Assembly (NCBI GenBank): GCA_031259035.1
Contig: JAIRLZ010000223.1
Coordinates: 1 to 25,608, forward strand
DNA from: Treponema sp.
Lineage (GTDB): Bacteria; Spirochaetota; Spirochaetia; Treponematales; Breznakiellaceae
Length of the DNA stretch: 25,608 nt
Direction: 5' to 3'
Positions within the stretch are counted from its first letter, which is position 1, and every line of letters begins with the position of its first letter. The notes under the pieces are model-generated. The model saw nothing but the letters and a program-made list of their open reading frames with translations, was not told where the DNA came from and searched no databases. The position numbers and the translations under genes are program-made. This document shows, piece after piece, positions 1-6,358 of the stretch.

Positions 1-22
1 GGACACGATAATCAACACCAAG

Positions 23-49
23 TGACGCGGGACCTTCGGCGCCGCGTCA
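23..49. repeat. Hairpin-forming inverted repeat
   Basis: TGACGCGG at 23-30 is exactly complementary to CCGCGTCA at 42-49, giving an 8-bp stem with an 11-nt loop. No T-run follows on either side, so a terminator role is only possible. No gene is visible from 1 to about 238. Confidence 0.3.
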
Positions 50-111
50 TAAAGGCGCCTGACCCCACTTCATAAACTTAAGACAAAATCCCCGAAACAG
101 GGTATTCTCAA

Positions 112-148
112 CAAGAGGCGTGGACACGGGAACAGGCCACGCCTCTTG
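112..148. repeat. 12-bp perfect inverted repeat
   Basis: The arm at 112-123 (CAAGAGGCGTGG) is the exact reverse complement of 137-148, separated by 13 nt. It lies just before the IS4-type transposase remnant and could be a terminator or part of an element end. A similar 12-bp repeat with a GAGGCGT core lies at 6282-6335. Confidence 0.4.
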
Positions 149-238
149 CCGATATACCGCGCTGTACGCCGGGGAAAAACGGATTGACCGCTGTCATGGA
201 ACTGAGGCGTTATTTTCAGGCGACGGGGCGCCGGCGGT

Positions 239-762
239 GGGCGAACAGGATTATTTGAGACAGCGGCAAAACTCAACCCGGACGTGTTCAGGCTGCTGAA
301 CCGGGAATACCCGCGGCATTTCTATGGGGGGACAGAAGTGAAGGCCTGGCGGGGGATGGCGGCGCTGGCGGCAGACGGGAGCCGGGTGGAAACGCCGAAC
401 AGCGAAGAGAACCGGCGGATATACGGAGAAAGCGAAAACAAGTGCGGGAAGGCGGCGGCGCGGACGAACTTCAGCGGCTTGTACGATGGGTACAACCGGT
501 TTTTTCTGGACATCGGGGTCCGCCATTTCAGGAACAGGCTCTGATAGAAAAGAAACGCCGCGCCGTGAAAAACAAGATGAGAAGTGAAGGTGTGACGGGA
601 AAAGCGAGTCTCTATGCGGAACAGTACCTGCGGGCGCAAGTACTGGTCTATACCATGGTCCAGGATGCCATAACCGGAGCGGAATCGCGGGGGCGACGGA
701 AGAAGCGCGAAAGGCAATCCCGGCGCCAGACCCGGATAAATGAGAAAGCCTTACGTTTATGA
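239..762 (+). pseudogene. IS4-type DDE transposase remnant
   Basis: This is a decayed insertion-sequence transposase. The first reading frame, open from about 239 to the stop at 544, contains LNPDVFRLLNREY followed by LAADGSRVETPNSEENRRIYG. That matches the region of IS4-family transposases holding the first catalytic Asp (the DGS motif). The sequence then shifts frame near 540 and continues to 762 with basic C-terminal sequence including YLRAQVLVYTMVQDAI, like the family's C-terminus. The family usually exceeds 350 residues; here the N-terminus and most of the region with the second Asp and the Glu are missing. There is no credible start codon or RBS. It is certainly non-functional; the family call rests on remembered motifs. 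Confidence 0.55.
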
Positions 763-878
763 TGTGGGGGACAGACACCGTTTTGAATGTTCCGGTGAGT
801 TAAAAAACAGGGGATTTTTCAATGAATTATAGAAAAGCGGCGGGGAGAACGGCGCTTTATATCATCACGCATCGTCTT

Positions 879-952
879 TGGGCGCGTAGGGATTCGAACC
901 CCAGACATCCACGGTGTAAACGTGGCGCTCTAACCAACTGAGCTACGCGCCC
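879..952 (-). tRNA. tRNA-Val (anticodon UAC)
   Basis: On the minus strand a full cloverleaf folds. The acceptor stem GGGCGCG pairs with CGCGCCC. The D arm, an anticodon stem CCACG/CGTGG around the loop TTTACAC (anticodon TAC) and a TTCGAAT T-loop are all present, and the discriminator is A. The length is 74 nt and the CCA is not encoded. It is the last of three tRNA genes read leftwards from one promoter at 1143-1171. A weak hairpin downstream (about 830-860) may end the transcript. Confidence 0.95.
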
Positions 953-963
953 TTCCTTGCAAT

Positions 964-1046
964 TGCCCAGAGGGAGATTTGAACTCCCATGCTGTTGAGG
1001 CACTGGTACCTGAAACCAGCGTGTCTACCAATTCCACCATCTGGGC
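964..1046 (-). tRNA. tRNA-Leu (anticodon CAG)
   Basis: This is a class II tRNA of 83 nt with a long variable arm. The acceptor GCCCAGA pairs with TCTGGGC, the anticodon stem CTGGT/ACCAG encloses the loop TTCAGGT (anticodon CAG), and the T-loop is TTCAAAT. It is the middle gene of the three-tRNA cluster, 11 nt from both neighbours, so it is almost certainly cut from one precursor. Confidence 0.95.
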
Positions 1047-1057
1047 TTAATTCATCT

Positions 1058-1129
1058 TGGACGATGTTGGATTTGAACCAACGACTTCTACCGTGTGAAG
1101 GTAACACTCTCCCGCTGAGTTAATCGTCC
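1058..1129 (-). tRNA. tRNA-Val (anticodon CAC)
   Basis: This 72-nt cloverleaf has acceptor GGACGAT/ATCGTCC, anticodon loop TTCACAC (anticodon CAC) and a GTTGG/CCAAC T stem around TTCAAAT. It is the first gene of the tRNA cluster, starting 13 nt after the -10 element. The nearby tRNA-Val(UAC) could read GTG by wobble, so this gene adds a dedicated GTG reader. Confidence 0.92.
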
Positions 1130-1142
1130 ATACTGTTGTATC

Positions 1143-1171
1143 AGAATAACAAAATCAAACATTTTTGTCAA
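1143..1171 (-). promoter_or_regulatory. Sigma70-type promoter of the tRNA cluster
   Basis: On the minus strand TTGACA (1166-1171) is followed after exactly 17 nt by TATTCT (1143-1148). Transcription would begin just upstream of tRNA-Val(CAC). It is a near-consensus promoter, as expected for stable RNA genes. Confidence 0.8.
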
Positions 1172-1189
1172 GACGCATTGGCTCATAAA

Positions 1190-1730
1190 AAAGCTGAAGG
1201 CGCTCCACAAAGTATGATAACCCTCAAAGAAAGCCATATCAAAAACTTTCCAATGGTTGAACAGTCTCTTGGAAAAACAACAAGCCCTGCGAAACGCCCT
1301 CCGCATCCGACGTCTCAGCCGGCAGTTGTTCCCTGCCATCCCCACCGTGTACTCTTTCCTCGCCTCCCGCCTGTCTTCCGCAAATGCCGAAAGAAAGCCG
1401 TCCCAATCGTCCGTCGCCGCCATGTCATAGCTTATCCCCAGCCGTTTTATCCTCTTCCGCAACTTTTTCGCGGTCTTTAGACTCCGCTTTCCCGATGATA
1501 TGCGTATATAAGCCGCATTTTGTTCTTCTTTTTCCCTACATAGGTCCAGAATTCGTCCGCCTCAAGGCGGTCATAGCGGGTCCTTTTCAGTTTTATCTGG
1601 TATTTTGTCGATTTAAGCGCTTTTAAGACGGCGCTCATGCTTATGCGGAGTGTTATCCCGATGTCCCGTATGCCGACCCCCCTGACAAACATGATTTTTA
1701 TCATGTTTTTGACCCATGGAAGCGTTCCTT
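1190..1730 (-). pseudogene. IS1-family transposase remnant (InsAB-like)
   Basis: The minus strand encodes, in two frames, pieces of an IS1-type transposase. The upstream piece reads GVGIRDIG followed by a helix-turn-helix-like stretch, then EADEFWTYVGKKKNK and LIYAYHRESG, as in the N-terminal half of InsB. After a stop at 1477 the match continues one frame over with KTAKKLRKRIKRLGISYD, DDWDGFLSAF and GNNCRLRRRMRRAFRR, then CFSKR, which is the IS1 C-terminus. The zinc-finger-like N-terminus is degraded and the normal stop is lost. A frameshift near 1463-1480 plus a short deletion kills it. It lies between the tRNA cluster and the 1793 gene. Confidence 0.65.
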
Positions 1731-1780
1731 AGGGACCCTGGGGAATCTCCCGCCGCCTTTTCTTCTTCGATCATTTTTGT

Positions 1781-1786
1781 TATACT
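1781..1786 (+). promoter_or_regulatory. -10 element placed for a leaderless start
   Basis: TATACT ends 6 nt before the ATG at 1793, so transcription should start at or next to the A of the start codon. The -35 region is weak (T-rich at about 1758-1763). There is no Shine-Dalgarno sequence, because no leader would exist. Confidence 0.5.
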
Positions 1787-1792
1787 CTCTCT

Positions 1793-2194
1793 ATGTATGT
1801 TCACCCTAAATTAGCGGCTTTTACCACCGCGCTTGAGACCCTTTTGAACGAGGTTGATGACGAGATGGAAGAAAAATACGCCGGTATGTTCCCGCTGCAC
1901 CCGAACAGGCCGACGCGAGGGACGAGCGCATATTCTGATATGGATGGACTTTTTGAGATCGCGCCGGATTTTACACCCGGTATAGGTTCGGAACAGGGCA
2001 GGGGATATCTCATTTCCTGTAGGGTCGCCACCCTTGCAAACGTGCCTGACACGTGGTTTGAGGCTTTTTTAGATGAGGCGGCGGAACGTGTGCGTGAAAA
2101 GTTGCCCGCTTATTTCCCCGGCAGGGAACTGTCCGTAGTACGGGATGGAAGCCGTTATAAGATAATCGGGGATTTCTCGTTGGGGGATGCGTGA
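1793..2194 (+). CDS. Conserved hypothetical protein (spirochaete type)
   Basis: This 133-residue protein of unknown function appears soluble: no signal peptide and no membrane segment. Its middle part (HPNRPTRGTSAYSDMDGLF, then FTPGIGSEQGRGY) and end (GRELSVVRDGSRYKIIGDFSLG) look like a compact conserved domain, and I recall similar uncharacterised proteins in other spirochaetes. The ATG at 1793 is kept because the N-terminal HPKLAAF region seems part of the domain and a TATACT box sits 12 nt upstream. The ATG at 1865 is an alternative but has no better RBS. The gene stands alone, 74 nt before the EamA gene. No function is claimed. Confidence 0.75.
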   Translation: MYVHPKLAAFTTALETLLNEVDDEMEEKYAGMFPLHPNRPTRGTSAYSDMDGLFEIAPDFTPGIGSEQGRGYLISCRVATLANVPDTWFEAFLDEAAERVREKLPAYFPGRELSVVRDGSRYKIIGDFSLGDA

Positions 2195-2268
2195 TTCCGC
2201 TGTTTTACCCCGCCGTTTGCCGCGGGGCATGTGAGCATACGCTCTGAGCGATTCGCTATGCTGGTGAA

Positions 2269-3234
2269 ATGACGAAAGAACAAAAGGCATTGATTGCCGT
2301 GAGCTGTTGCGTTCTGTTTTGGGGCTTTTCTTTTATATCAATAAAAGTTGCGATAGCGGTGTATCCGCCGATGACGCTGGGATTTCTCCGTTTTGCGCTT
2401 GCGGCTTTTTTCTTTGTTTTGGCGCTGTCCATTCAACGCATTCGGCGGAGGGTGAGCGTCAGGCCAACCCCCAGCTCCACGATTGAAGAAAAAAAAGAAA
2501 AAATCGAAAGCCGCGATCTTCCCTGGCTGATAGGCGGAGGGCTTGCCGGTGATACGCTCTACTTCTTTTTTGAGAACAATGGCGTCGCCCTAATATCAGC
2601 GTCCGAAGCTTCTCTGATTGTGGGGGCGATTCCGGCGCTTGCCATGATCGCCGAATGGGTTGAACGGAAGGCGCGGGCGTTGCGTGGAGCAAGCGACCCA
2701 ACAGACAGGAAGGCGGCGTTTATGATTGCGCTGTGGCGGTGGATCGGCGTACTGTTGTCCATTGCCGGCGTCTGGTGTGTTATCGGCGCGTCTTTGGCGA
2801 TCTCCGGCAATGTATGCGGCTATGTCTTCATGGCGGGCGCGGCTGTGGCGTGGGTTGCGTACTGTTTTCTCACACGTCCGCTTTTTAAGCGGCATAGCCA
2901 GTTCTTCATTGTCTTCTGGCAGACGATTTTCGGCTTCATCGGCTTCATTCCTTTCGCCATGCTTGAAATCCCCCAATGGGGAACGCCGAATGCCGTAGAG
3001 ATCGGACATATTGTATTTCTGGGACTTTGCTGTTCCGCGCTTGGCTATTGGCTGTACAATTATGCGTTGGAGACACTTGACGTCGTTGTTTCGTCAGTGT
3101 TCATCAATCTCATCCCGGTTGTCACTGTGGCGGCCGGCTACTGCATACTCGGCGACCGTCTCAGCCCACTCCAGTGGGCGGGCGCTGTTCTGGTGGTTGC
3201 AGGCGTCTCACTCGCCGTACGGAACAAAGGGTGA
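2269..3234 (+). CDS. EamA/DMT-family transporter
   Basis: This 321-residue inner-membrane protein has about ten hydrophobic segments in two repeated EamA halves. The first half begins with GFSFISIKVA and PPMTLGFLRFALAAFFFVLAL. The second contains LYNYALETLDVVVSSVFINL and a terminal PLQWAGAVLVVAGVSLAV, both hallmarks of the drug/metabolite transporter superfamily. A charged loop (about residues 60-84) after the second segment is longer than usual. Substrates in this family range from amino acids to nucleosides and cannot be read from sequence. The ATG at 2269 has no good RBS, but a TATGCT hexamer (2257-2262) lies exactly 6 nt before it, the same geometry as other proposed leaderless genes here. 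Confidence 0.85.
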   Translation: MTKEQKALIAVSCCVLFWGFSFISIKVAIAVYPPMTLGFLRFALAAFFFVLALSIQRIRRRVSVRPTPSSTIEEKKEKIESRDLPWLIGGGLAGDTLYFFFENNGVALISASEASLIVGAIPALAMIAEWVERKARALRGASDPTDRKAAFMIALWRWIGVLLSIAGVWCVIGASLAISGNVCGYVFMAGAAVAWVAYCFLTRPLFKRHSQFFIVFWQTIFGFIGFIPFAMLEIPQWGTPNAVEIGHIVFLGLCCSALGYWLYNYALETLDVVVSSVFINLIPVVTVAAGYCILGDRLSPLQWAGAVLVVAGVSLAVRNKG

Positions 3235-3515
3235 GGCTCTCCCAATTGGCGCCGATTCCACCGGCTATTTTCACCTTGATCTGGCTATAGCCCCGATTGC
3301 CTCCAGAACGCCCTCAAGTCAAGCGAAAAACCCTATCCGCCATTTTAGTATGGCGATGCCCACGCCTATGTTTCGAGCACCGGAATCGCGTCGCTTTGGG
3401 CAATCTTCAGATGAAGCTTAAGAATGCAAAAAAGGGCGACATTATATCCAGCTCGGAGAACGCAAATCTGGCTGGATTAAGGCATAAGCAAGACAGCCGC
3501 CCCGGTTGCCGGAGG

Positions 3516-3632
3516 TTATACCGGTTCCATGTTCCCCATAGCGTTTCGCAGGATGGAGTTCATGCGGGTTTGATAGCTTTTGCCGCCCTGTTTCAACCAT
3601 GCTACAATGTCGGCGTCCAGTTTGCAGATGAG
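3516..3632 (-). pseudogene. brnA: BrnA-type antitoxin, N-terminally truncated
   Basis: On the minus strand, just past the palindromic repeat, the frame reads KLDADIVAWLKQGGKSYQTR followed by MNSILRNAM and a stop at 3516. This is the DNA-binding C-terminal ribbon-helix-helix part of BrnA antitoxins (LDADVxxWF...GYQTRINxxLRxYM). The N-terminal half, which neutralises the BrnT toxin, is missing: it is replaced by the repeat element at 3630-3705. It sits directly downstream of a brnT remnant, the normal order. No gene is seen between 3235 and 3515. Confidence 0.6.
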
Positions 3633-3705
3633 CCTGTTCCAAAACGCGAACCTACGGTTCGGGTTAGTTTTGGAACAGGCTCTTGGAGAAAATTGCTAAT
3701 TCTTT
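3630..3705 (-). repeat. GTTCCAAAAC palindromic element, long form (inside brnTA)
   Basis: A 16-bp perfect outer stem (GAGCCTGTTCCAAAAC at 3630-3645 against 3667-3682) encloses a second short stem (CGAACC/GGTTCG). The repeat continues to 3705 with a flank containing CAATTTTCTCCAA. A second 76-nt copy, differing by only a handful of transitions, lies at 19983-20058. Here the element sits exactly between the brnT and brnA coding remnants and supplies the TAG that ends the brnT frame. Confidence 0.85.
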
Positions 3706-3994
3706 TCTCTTTTCGAGGCTTTTCTGGCCGATATAATCCGTACCATATCATCGCCCGCTCTATAAAGCTGACAAACAAAATTCTTCCGCTTGCGCTCCCA
3801 ATGGCAATAACCCGGTCATCCTCCTCGCTATGGGCAGCATCATAGTATTCACGCCGAAGGGGATCGCTGAATATATGGGCGGCTTGGACAAAGCTGATAC
3901 CGCGCCGTTTGATATTCAACTGGTCCTCGTTATCGTTCCATACGCGGTATGGTATAGAGCAAGGATAGGCGGCTGGAAAGAATATGCAAGTCAA
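3696..3994 (-). pseudogene. brnT: BrnT-type ribonuclease toxin, frameshifted
   Basis: The minus strand reads VWNDNEDQLNIKRRGISF, then IFSDPLRREYYDAAHSEEDD and RVIAIGSASGRILFVSFIER. This is the BrnT fold of type II toxin-antitoxin systems (WDxxKxxxNxxKHGISF...ER...IG...GR.L.V). A one-base shift near 3752-3757 restores the expected end DDMVRIISARKAS, including the RIISAR motif, before a TAG contributed by the repeat element. No ATG is available; the nearest in-frame codon where a start is expected is ATA CCA. The lost start, the frameshift and the interrupted 3' end make this a dead toxin gene. Confidence 0.65.
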
Positions 3995-4050
3995 CGGCCG
4001 CTGGGGGCTACACCTTACATGATGGCTGGATGCGTTTCCAAAGTGTTTTT

Positions 4051-4401
4051 TTAGGATGCTGTGCCGCTAAAGATATGTATAAACGGTAGCCCTGGGGGGC
4101 TTTTCTCAATGTCCGTGAACTGCGCCAAATACTCTCCGACCAAGAACTTGTCGCTGAAAACGTGGGCTGGGGCTTCATTGTTTTTCAGGAACTCGATAAG
4201 AGCGAAACCGCCAGCTTCGGCTGCGGATTTGGTTCTTGGATTACGAAACTGCGCCAACTCAAGGGGGAAGTCCTGGAAGCTACGGCGTTTCCACTGCCGG
4301 CAGATTCTTTCAGACAACCCGCTTATGGCGTTAAGCGAAATCTGAAAAGTTTTTGCTTCATTACGCATGGGCGTAATGAAGGGTCTAGGAACACGGGGCA
4401 T
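4051..4401 (-). pseudogene. Truncated tyrosine integrase (N-terminal part)
   Basis: This 116-codon ORF starts at ATG 4401 behind GGAGTAGGAT. It resembles the N-terminal arm-binding part of phage-type tyrosine integrases I recall from termite-gut treponemes: ISGLSERICRQWKRRSFQDF, NPRTKSAAEAGGFALIEFL and VGEYLAQFTDIEKSP. Full-length members run several hundred residues further, into a core-binding domain and an R...HxxR...Y catalytic domain. None of that follows here; the match fades after FTDIEKSP. The gene lies just downstream of tRNA-Lys on the same strand, the classic position for an integrase, so it may mark a lost integrative element. The identification rests on motif memory and is moderate. 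Confidence 0.45.
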
Positions 4402-4407
4402 ATCCTA

Positions 4408-4471
4408 CTCCAAAAACGCGAAAGATAATCACATGGTAAACGCACGATTCCACGCAGGTTCGTTTTGGAGT
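4408..4471. repeat. Degenerate inverted repeat with CCAAAA arms
   Basis: ACTCCAAAA near 4408 mirrors TTTTGGAGT ending at 4471. The inner sequence GCAGGTTCG before the right arm resembles the inner part of the 20007-20058 palindrome. It may be a diverged relative of the GTTCCAAAAC family. On the minus strand its left arm supplies the GGAG ribosome-binding site of the integrase remnant. Confidence 0.3.
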
Positions 4472-4507
4472 GAAAAGGCTTATACGGTAAGGAATTACCG
4501 TATAAGC
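4471..4507 (-). terminator. Rho-independent terminator after tRNA-Lys
   Basis: A perfect 13-bp stem (GCTTATACGGTAA at 4478-4490 with 4495-4507) has a 4-nt loop and, on the minus strand, is followed by CCTTTTCA. It begins 10 nt after the tRNA-Lys 3' end. Confidence 0.75.
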
Positions 4508-4517
4508 AAATAATTCA

Positions 4518-4590
4518 TGAGCCGCACGGGATTCGAACACGTGACCCACGCCTTAAAAGGGCGTTGCTCTACCGACTGAGCTAGCGGCCC
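4518..4590 (-). tRNA. tRNA-Lys (anticodon UUU)
   Basis: A 73-nt cloverleaf on the minus strand. Acceptor GGGCCGC pairs with GCGGCTC (one G-U), the anticodon stem ACGCC/GGCGT holds the loop CTTTTAA (anticodon TTT), the T-loop is TTCGAAT and the discriminator is A. It has its own promoter at 4611-4639 and terminator at 4471-4507, so it is a single-gene unit. A truncated integrase lies just downstream. Confidence 0.95.
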
Positions 4591-4610
4591 TACTTTAAAA
4601 GTAGAATGAC

Positions 4611-4639
4611 ATTATAACAGGCTTTAAAAAAAATGTCAA
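4611..4639 (-). promoter_or_regulatory. Consensus sigma70 promoter of tRNA-Lys
   Basis: On the minus strand TTGACA (4634-4639), a 17-nt spacer with a T-run, then TATAAT (4611-4616): a perfect consensus at both hexamers. A small palindrome (4591-4603) lies between the start site and the tRNA. Confidence 0.85.
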
Positions 4640-4665
4640 GAGGGCGAATTGCCTCATAAAAAATC

Positions 4666-4709
4666 TTACCCAAAAGAGACCATGCCTCACATTGAAAATG
4701 TTACCCAAA
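4666..4709 (+). repeat. Paired TTACCCAAA direct repeats at IS left end
   Basis: The 9-mer TTACCCAAA occurs at 4666-4674 and 4701-4709, 35 nt apart, directly upstream of the transposase remnant that starts at 4743. Such subterminal repeats are commonly transposase-binding sites; that role is inferred from position only. Confidence 0.35.
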
Positions 4710-4742
4710 TTATAATAAGGGCGCTCGAAGGAGGACGTCCGA

Positions 4743-5370
4743 ATGGAGTTAAACATGAAAACAAAACAGGCGGTACCAAGGGAATATAAAACCCGGTGTC
4801 AAAAGGCCGCGAAAAAAGCAAAGGCGGCGGGATCGATGAGTTCACCCGGTTGGCAGGCTGCCACCGGAAGCCCGCTATCCGGGTTTTAAACGGCAAGCCG
4901 GTCAGGGAAATCTTGTTCCCGGTGGGCGGGAAGCCGGTGAAACTCAAACCGGAAAAGAAGCGTCCCGCCTGCCGCGGCGGCGCCAACCGGCGGGAAACCG
5001 TTGAGACCCCCGGACTCCCGCACAGCCATTCCCGCCACAAGAACGGCGACTGTTTGCGGACCTCTGGTCCGATTCGAACAGAAAAACAACGCCTTTGTCA
5101 GGAACTATGCCGGCTGCCGCCGCTATGACGCCGAAGAAGAGCGCGCCGCCCTCAATCGCGCCCGCTTGTTCCCGCGTCCGCTTGCCAACGTTTTTCCCCC
5201 AACAAGAAGCTTTTACGCAAGGACAATGCCCGTTCCAAGACGGTCAAGGTTTATGGCAAAGCCTTAAAAACGCCCCGCCGGCGGCTCGTGGAATCTTCCC
5301 CGGCGGAGAAAGAGAAGGCCACACCCTCCGCCCGGCGGGCGCGCTTGTTTTTCCGCCGGTGAAAAACCCT
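4743..5370 (+). pseudogene. rve/DDE integrase-type transposase, core deleted
   Basis: A strong RBS (GGAGGA at about 4730) precedes ATG 4743. The N-terminus (MKTKQAVPREYKTRCQKAAK, then in another frame DEFTRLAGCHRKPAIRVL and KPVKLKPEKKRPA) matches the DNA-binding head of a transposase with an integrase core that I recall from treponemes. From about 5070 the sequence jumps to the tail of the same protein: FEQKNNAFVRNYAGCRRYDA, PLANVF and RSRFMAKP. The QKN-x-FVR motif lies just after the catalytic Glu in intact copies. About two hundred residues carrying the DDE triad are therefore deleted, and there are several frameshifts. Nothing else is seen from 5371 to 5502. Confidence 0.6.
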
Positions 5371-5502
5371 CCGCGCTCTGGAGGGACCTTTGCATACGGT
5401 TGTTTCGCTCAAGCCGCTCCCAACGGGAATACGCCGGATGCGTGGACGCGGACGCTTCGCTTCATTTTCATCTCACTGTGGAAAAGATGTGAAAAACATC
5501 GC

Positions 5503-5531
5503 TTGACATTCTATACTTTTGTTCTTATAGT
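5503..5531 (+). promoter_or_regulatory. Sigma70 promoter of the 5554 lipoprotein gene
   Basis: TTGACA (5503-5508), 17-nt spacer, TATAGT (5526-5531). Transcription should start at about 5538, giving a short leader containing GAGGAGGT at 5543-5550, the strongest Shine-Dalgarno in the window. High expression is implied. Confidence 0.85.
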
Positions 5532-5553
5532 TAAATAAATTAGAGGAGGTCTT

Positions 5554-6240
5554 ATGCATAAGCATAGTACTTTTGGATTTTGCGCGGCCATTGTCGCTAT
5601 GGTCGTCTTTGTCGGATGCGGAGGTGGATCTGCAAAGATCGATTACCGCATGAATATCGCGGGACTTGACGCGAATAGTTACTTCAACTGGAATGCGAAA
5701 GGCGTTTCAGTGCAGGATGGGTTTGACGCCGCTACAGGCGCGAGCAAGGCGAAATCGACCACACGGTTCGATCAAGCCGTAACCTATGATATCCCTGAAA
5801 ATGCGGCGAAATATACGGGATATGCCTTGCCGGGCAGTTTGCGCGGTCTGTTTCTGTATCCGGTTTCGGCGGACAGCACCCGCGTCAACGACGACCTTAC
5901 GGTGACGGCCAATGGCAAACAGGTTGTCATCCGCTACGTGCATCGTGATTCGGCGTATGAAATCACCACAGACGCGAACGGCAAGCTGGATGTTCTGACT
6001 GGTTGTAAAGCCGCCCGCGGCATTGCCACCACCGAGGATCAGCATTCGTTCACCTTGAAGCCCGAATTCTCCAAGACCGGAGAAGCGTCCGGCAATATGA
6101 CGGATTTCGATTGGTCAAAAGCGACGCTGACTCCCGATGTTTTCAGCGCCAACGCGACCCGGCATTATACCGGCGACTTGGATGTAGCGTATGCAAACAA
6201 CTATCTCACCATCAAAGGCTCATTGAAAGAAGTTAAATGA
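5554..6240 (+). CDS. Putative lipoprotein, function unknown
   Basis: This 228-residue protein has a lipoprotein signal peptide: HKH at the start, a hydrophobic stretch AAIVAMVVFVG, and Cys22 followed by GGGS, so it should be lipidated and held in the cell envelope. The mature part is polar and beta-rich, with motifs such as DANSYFNWNAKG and FSKTGEASGNMTDFDWSK that I do not recognise. It reads like a small beta-sandwich or barrel, but this is only an impression. The start is fixed by GAGGAGGT 3 nt before the ATG. With a consensus promoter and a hairpin just after the stop, it is a well-expressed single-gene unit. No orthologue name is claimed. Confidence 0.8.
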   Translation: MHKHSTFGFCAAIVAMVVFVGCGGGSAKIDYRMNIAGLDANSYFNWNAKGVSVQDGFDAATGASKAKSTTRFDQAVTYDIPENAAKYTGYALPGSLRGLFLYPVSADSTRVNDDLTVTANGKQVVIRYVHRDSAYEITTDANGKLDVLTGCKAARGIATTEDQHSFTLKPEFSKTGEASGNMTDFDWSKATLTPDVFSANATRHYTGDLDVAYANNYLTIKGSLKEVK

Positions 6241-6260
6241 ACCGCTTCGCGCTTTGCGCG

Positions 6261-6280
6261 CGCCGCTCTTTAGAGCGGCG
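6261..6280. terminator. Hairpin after lipoprotein gene
   Basis: CGCCGCTC, loop TTTA, GAGCGGCG: an 8-bp GC-rich perfect stem 20 nt after the stop at 6240. There is no U-run, so it may act as a terminator core or an mRNA 3' stabiliser. Confidence 0.45.
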
Positions 6281-6281
6281 G

Positions 6282-6335
6282 ATAGAGGCGTTGCAAGCCG
6301 CGCAGCCGCCCAACAAAGTTGTCCAACGCCTCTAT
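6282..6335. repeat. 12-bp perfect inverted repeat between lipoprotein and MATE genes
   Basis: ATAGAGGCGTTG (6282-6293) is the exact reverse complement of 6324-6335, with 30 nt between. It lies immediately after the 6261-6280 hairpin and 23 nt before the MATE start, so it would be in the 5' leader of a read-through transcript. Confidence 0.5.
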
Positions 6336-6358
6336 TGCTGTTCTTCACATTCTGAAAA

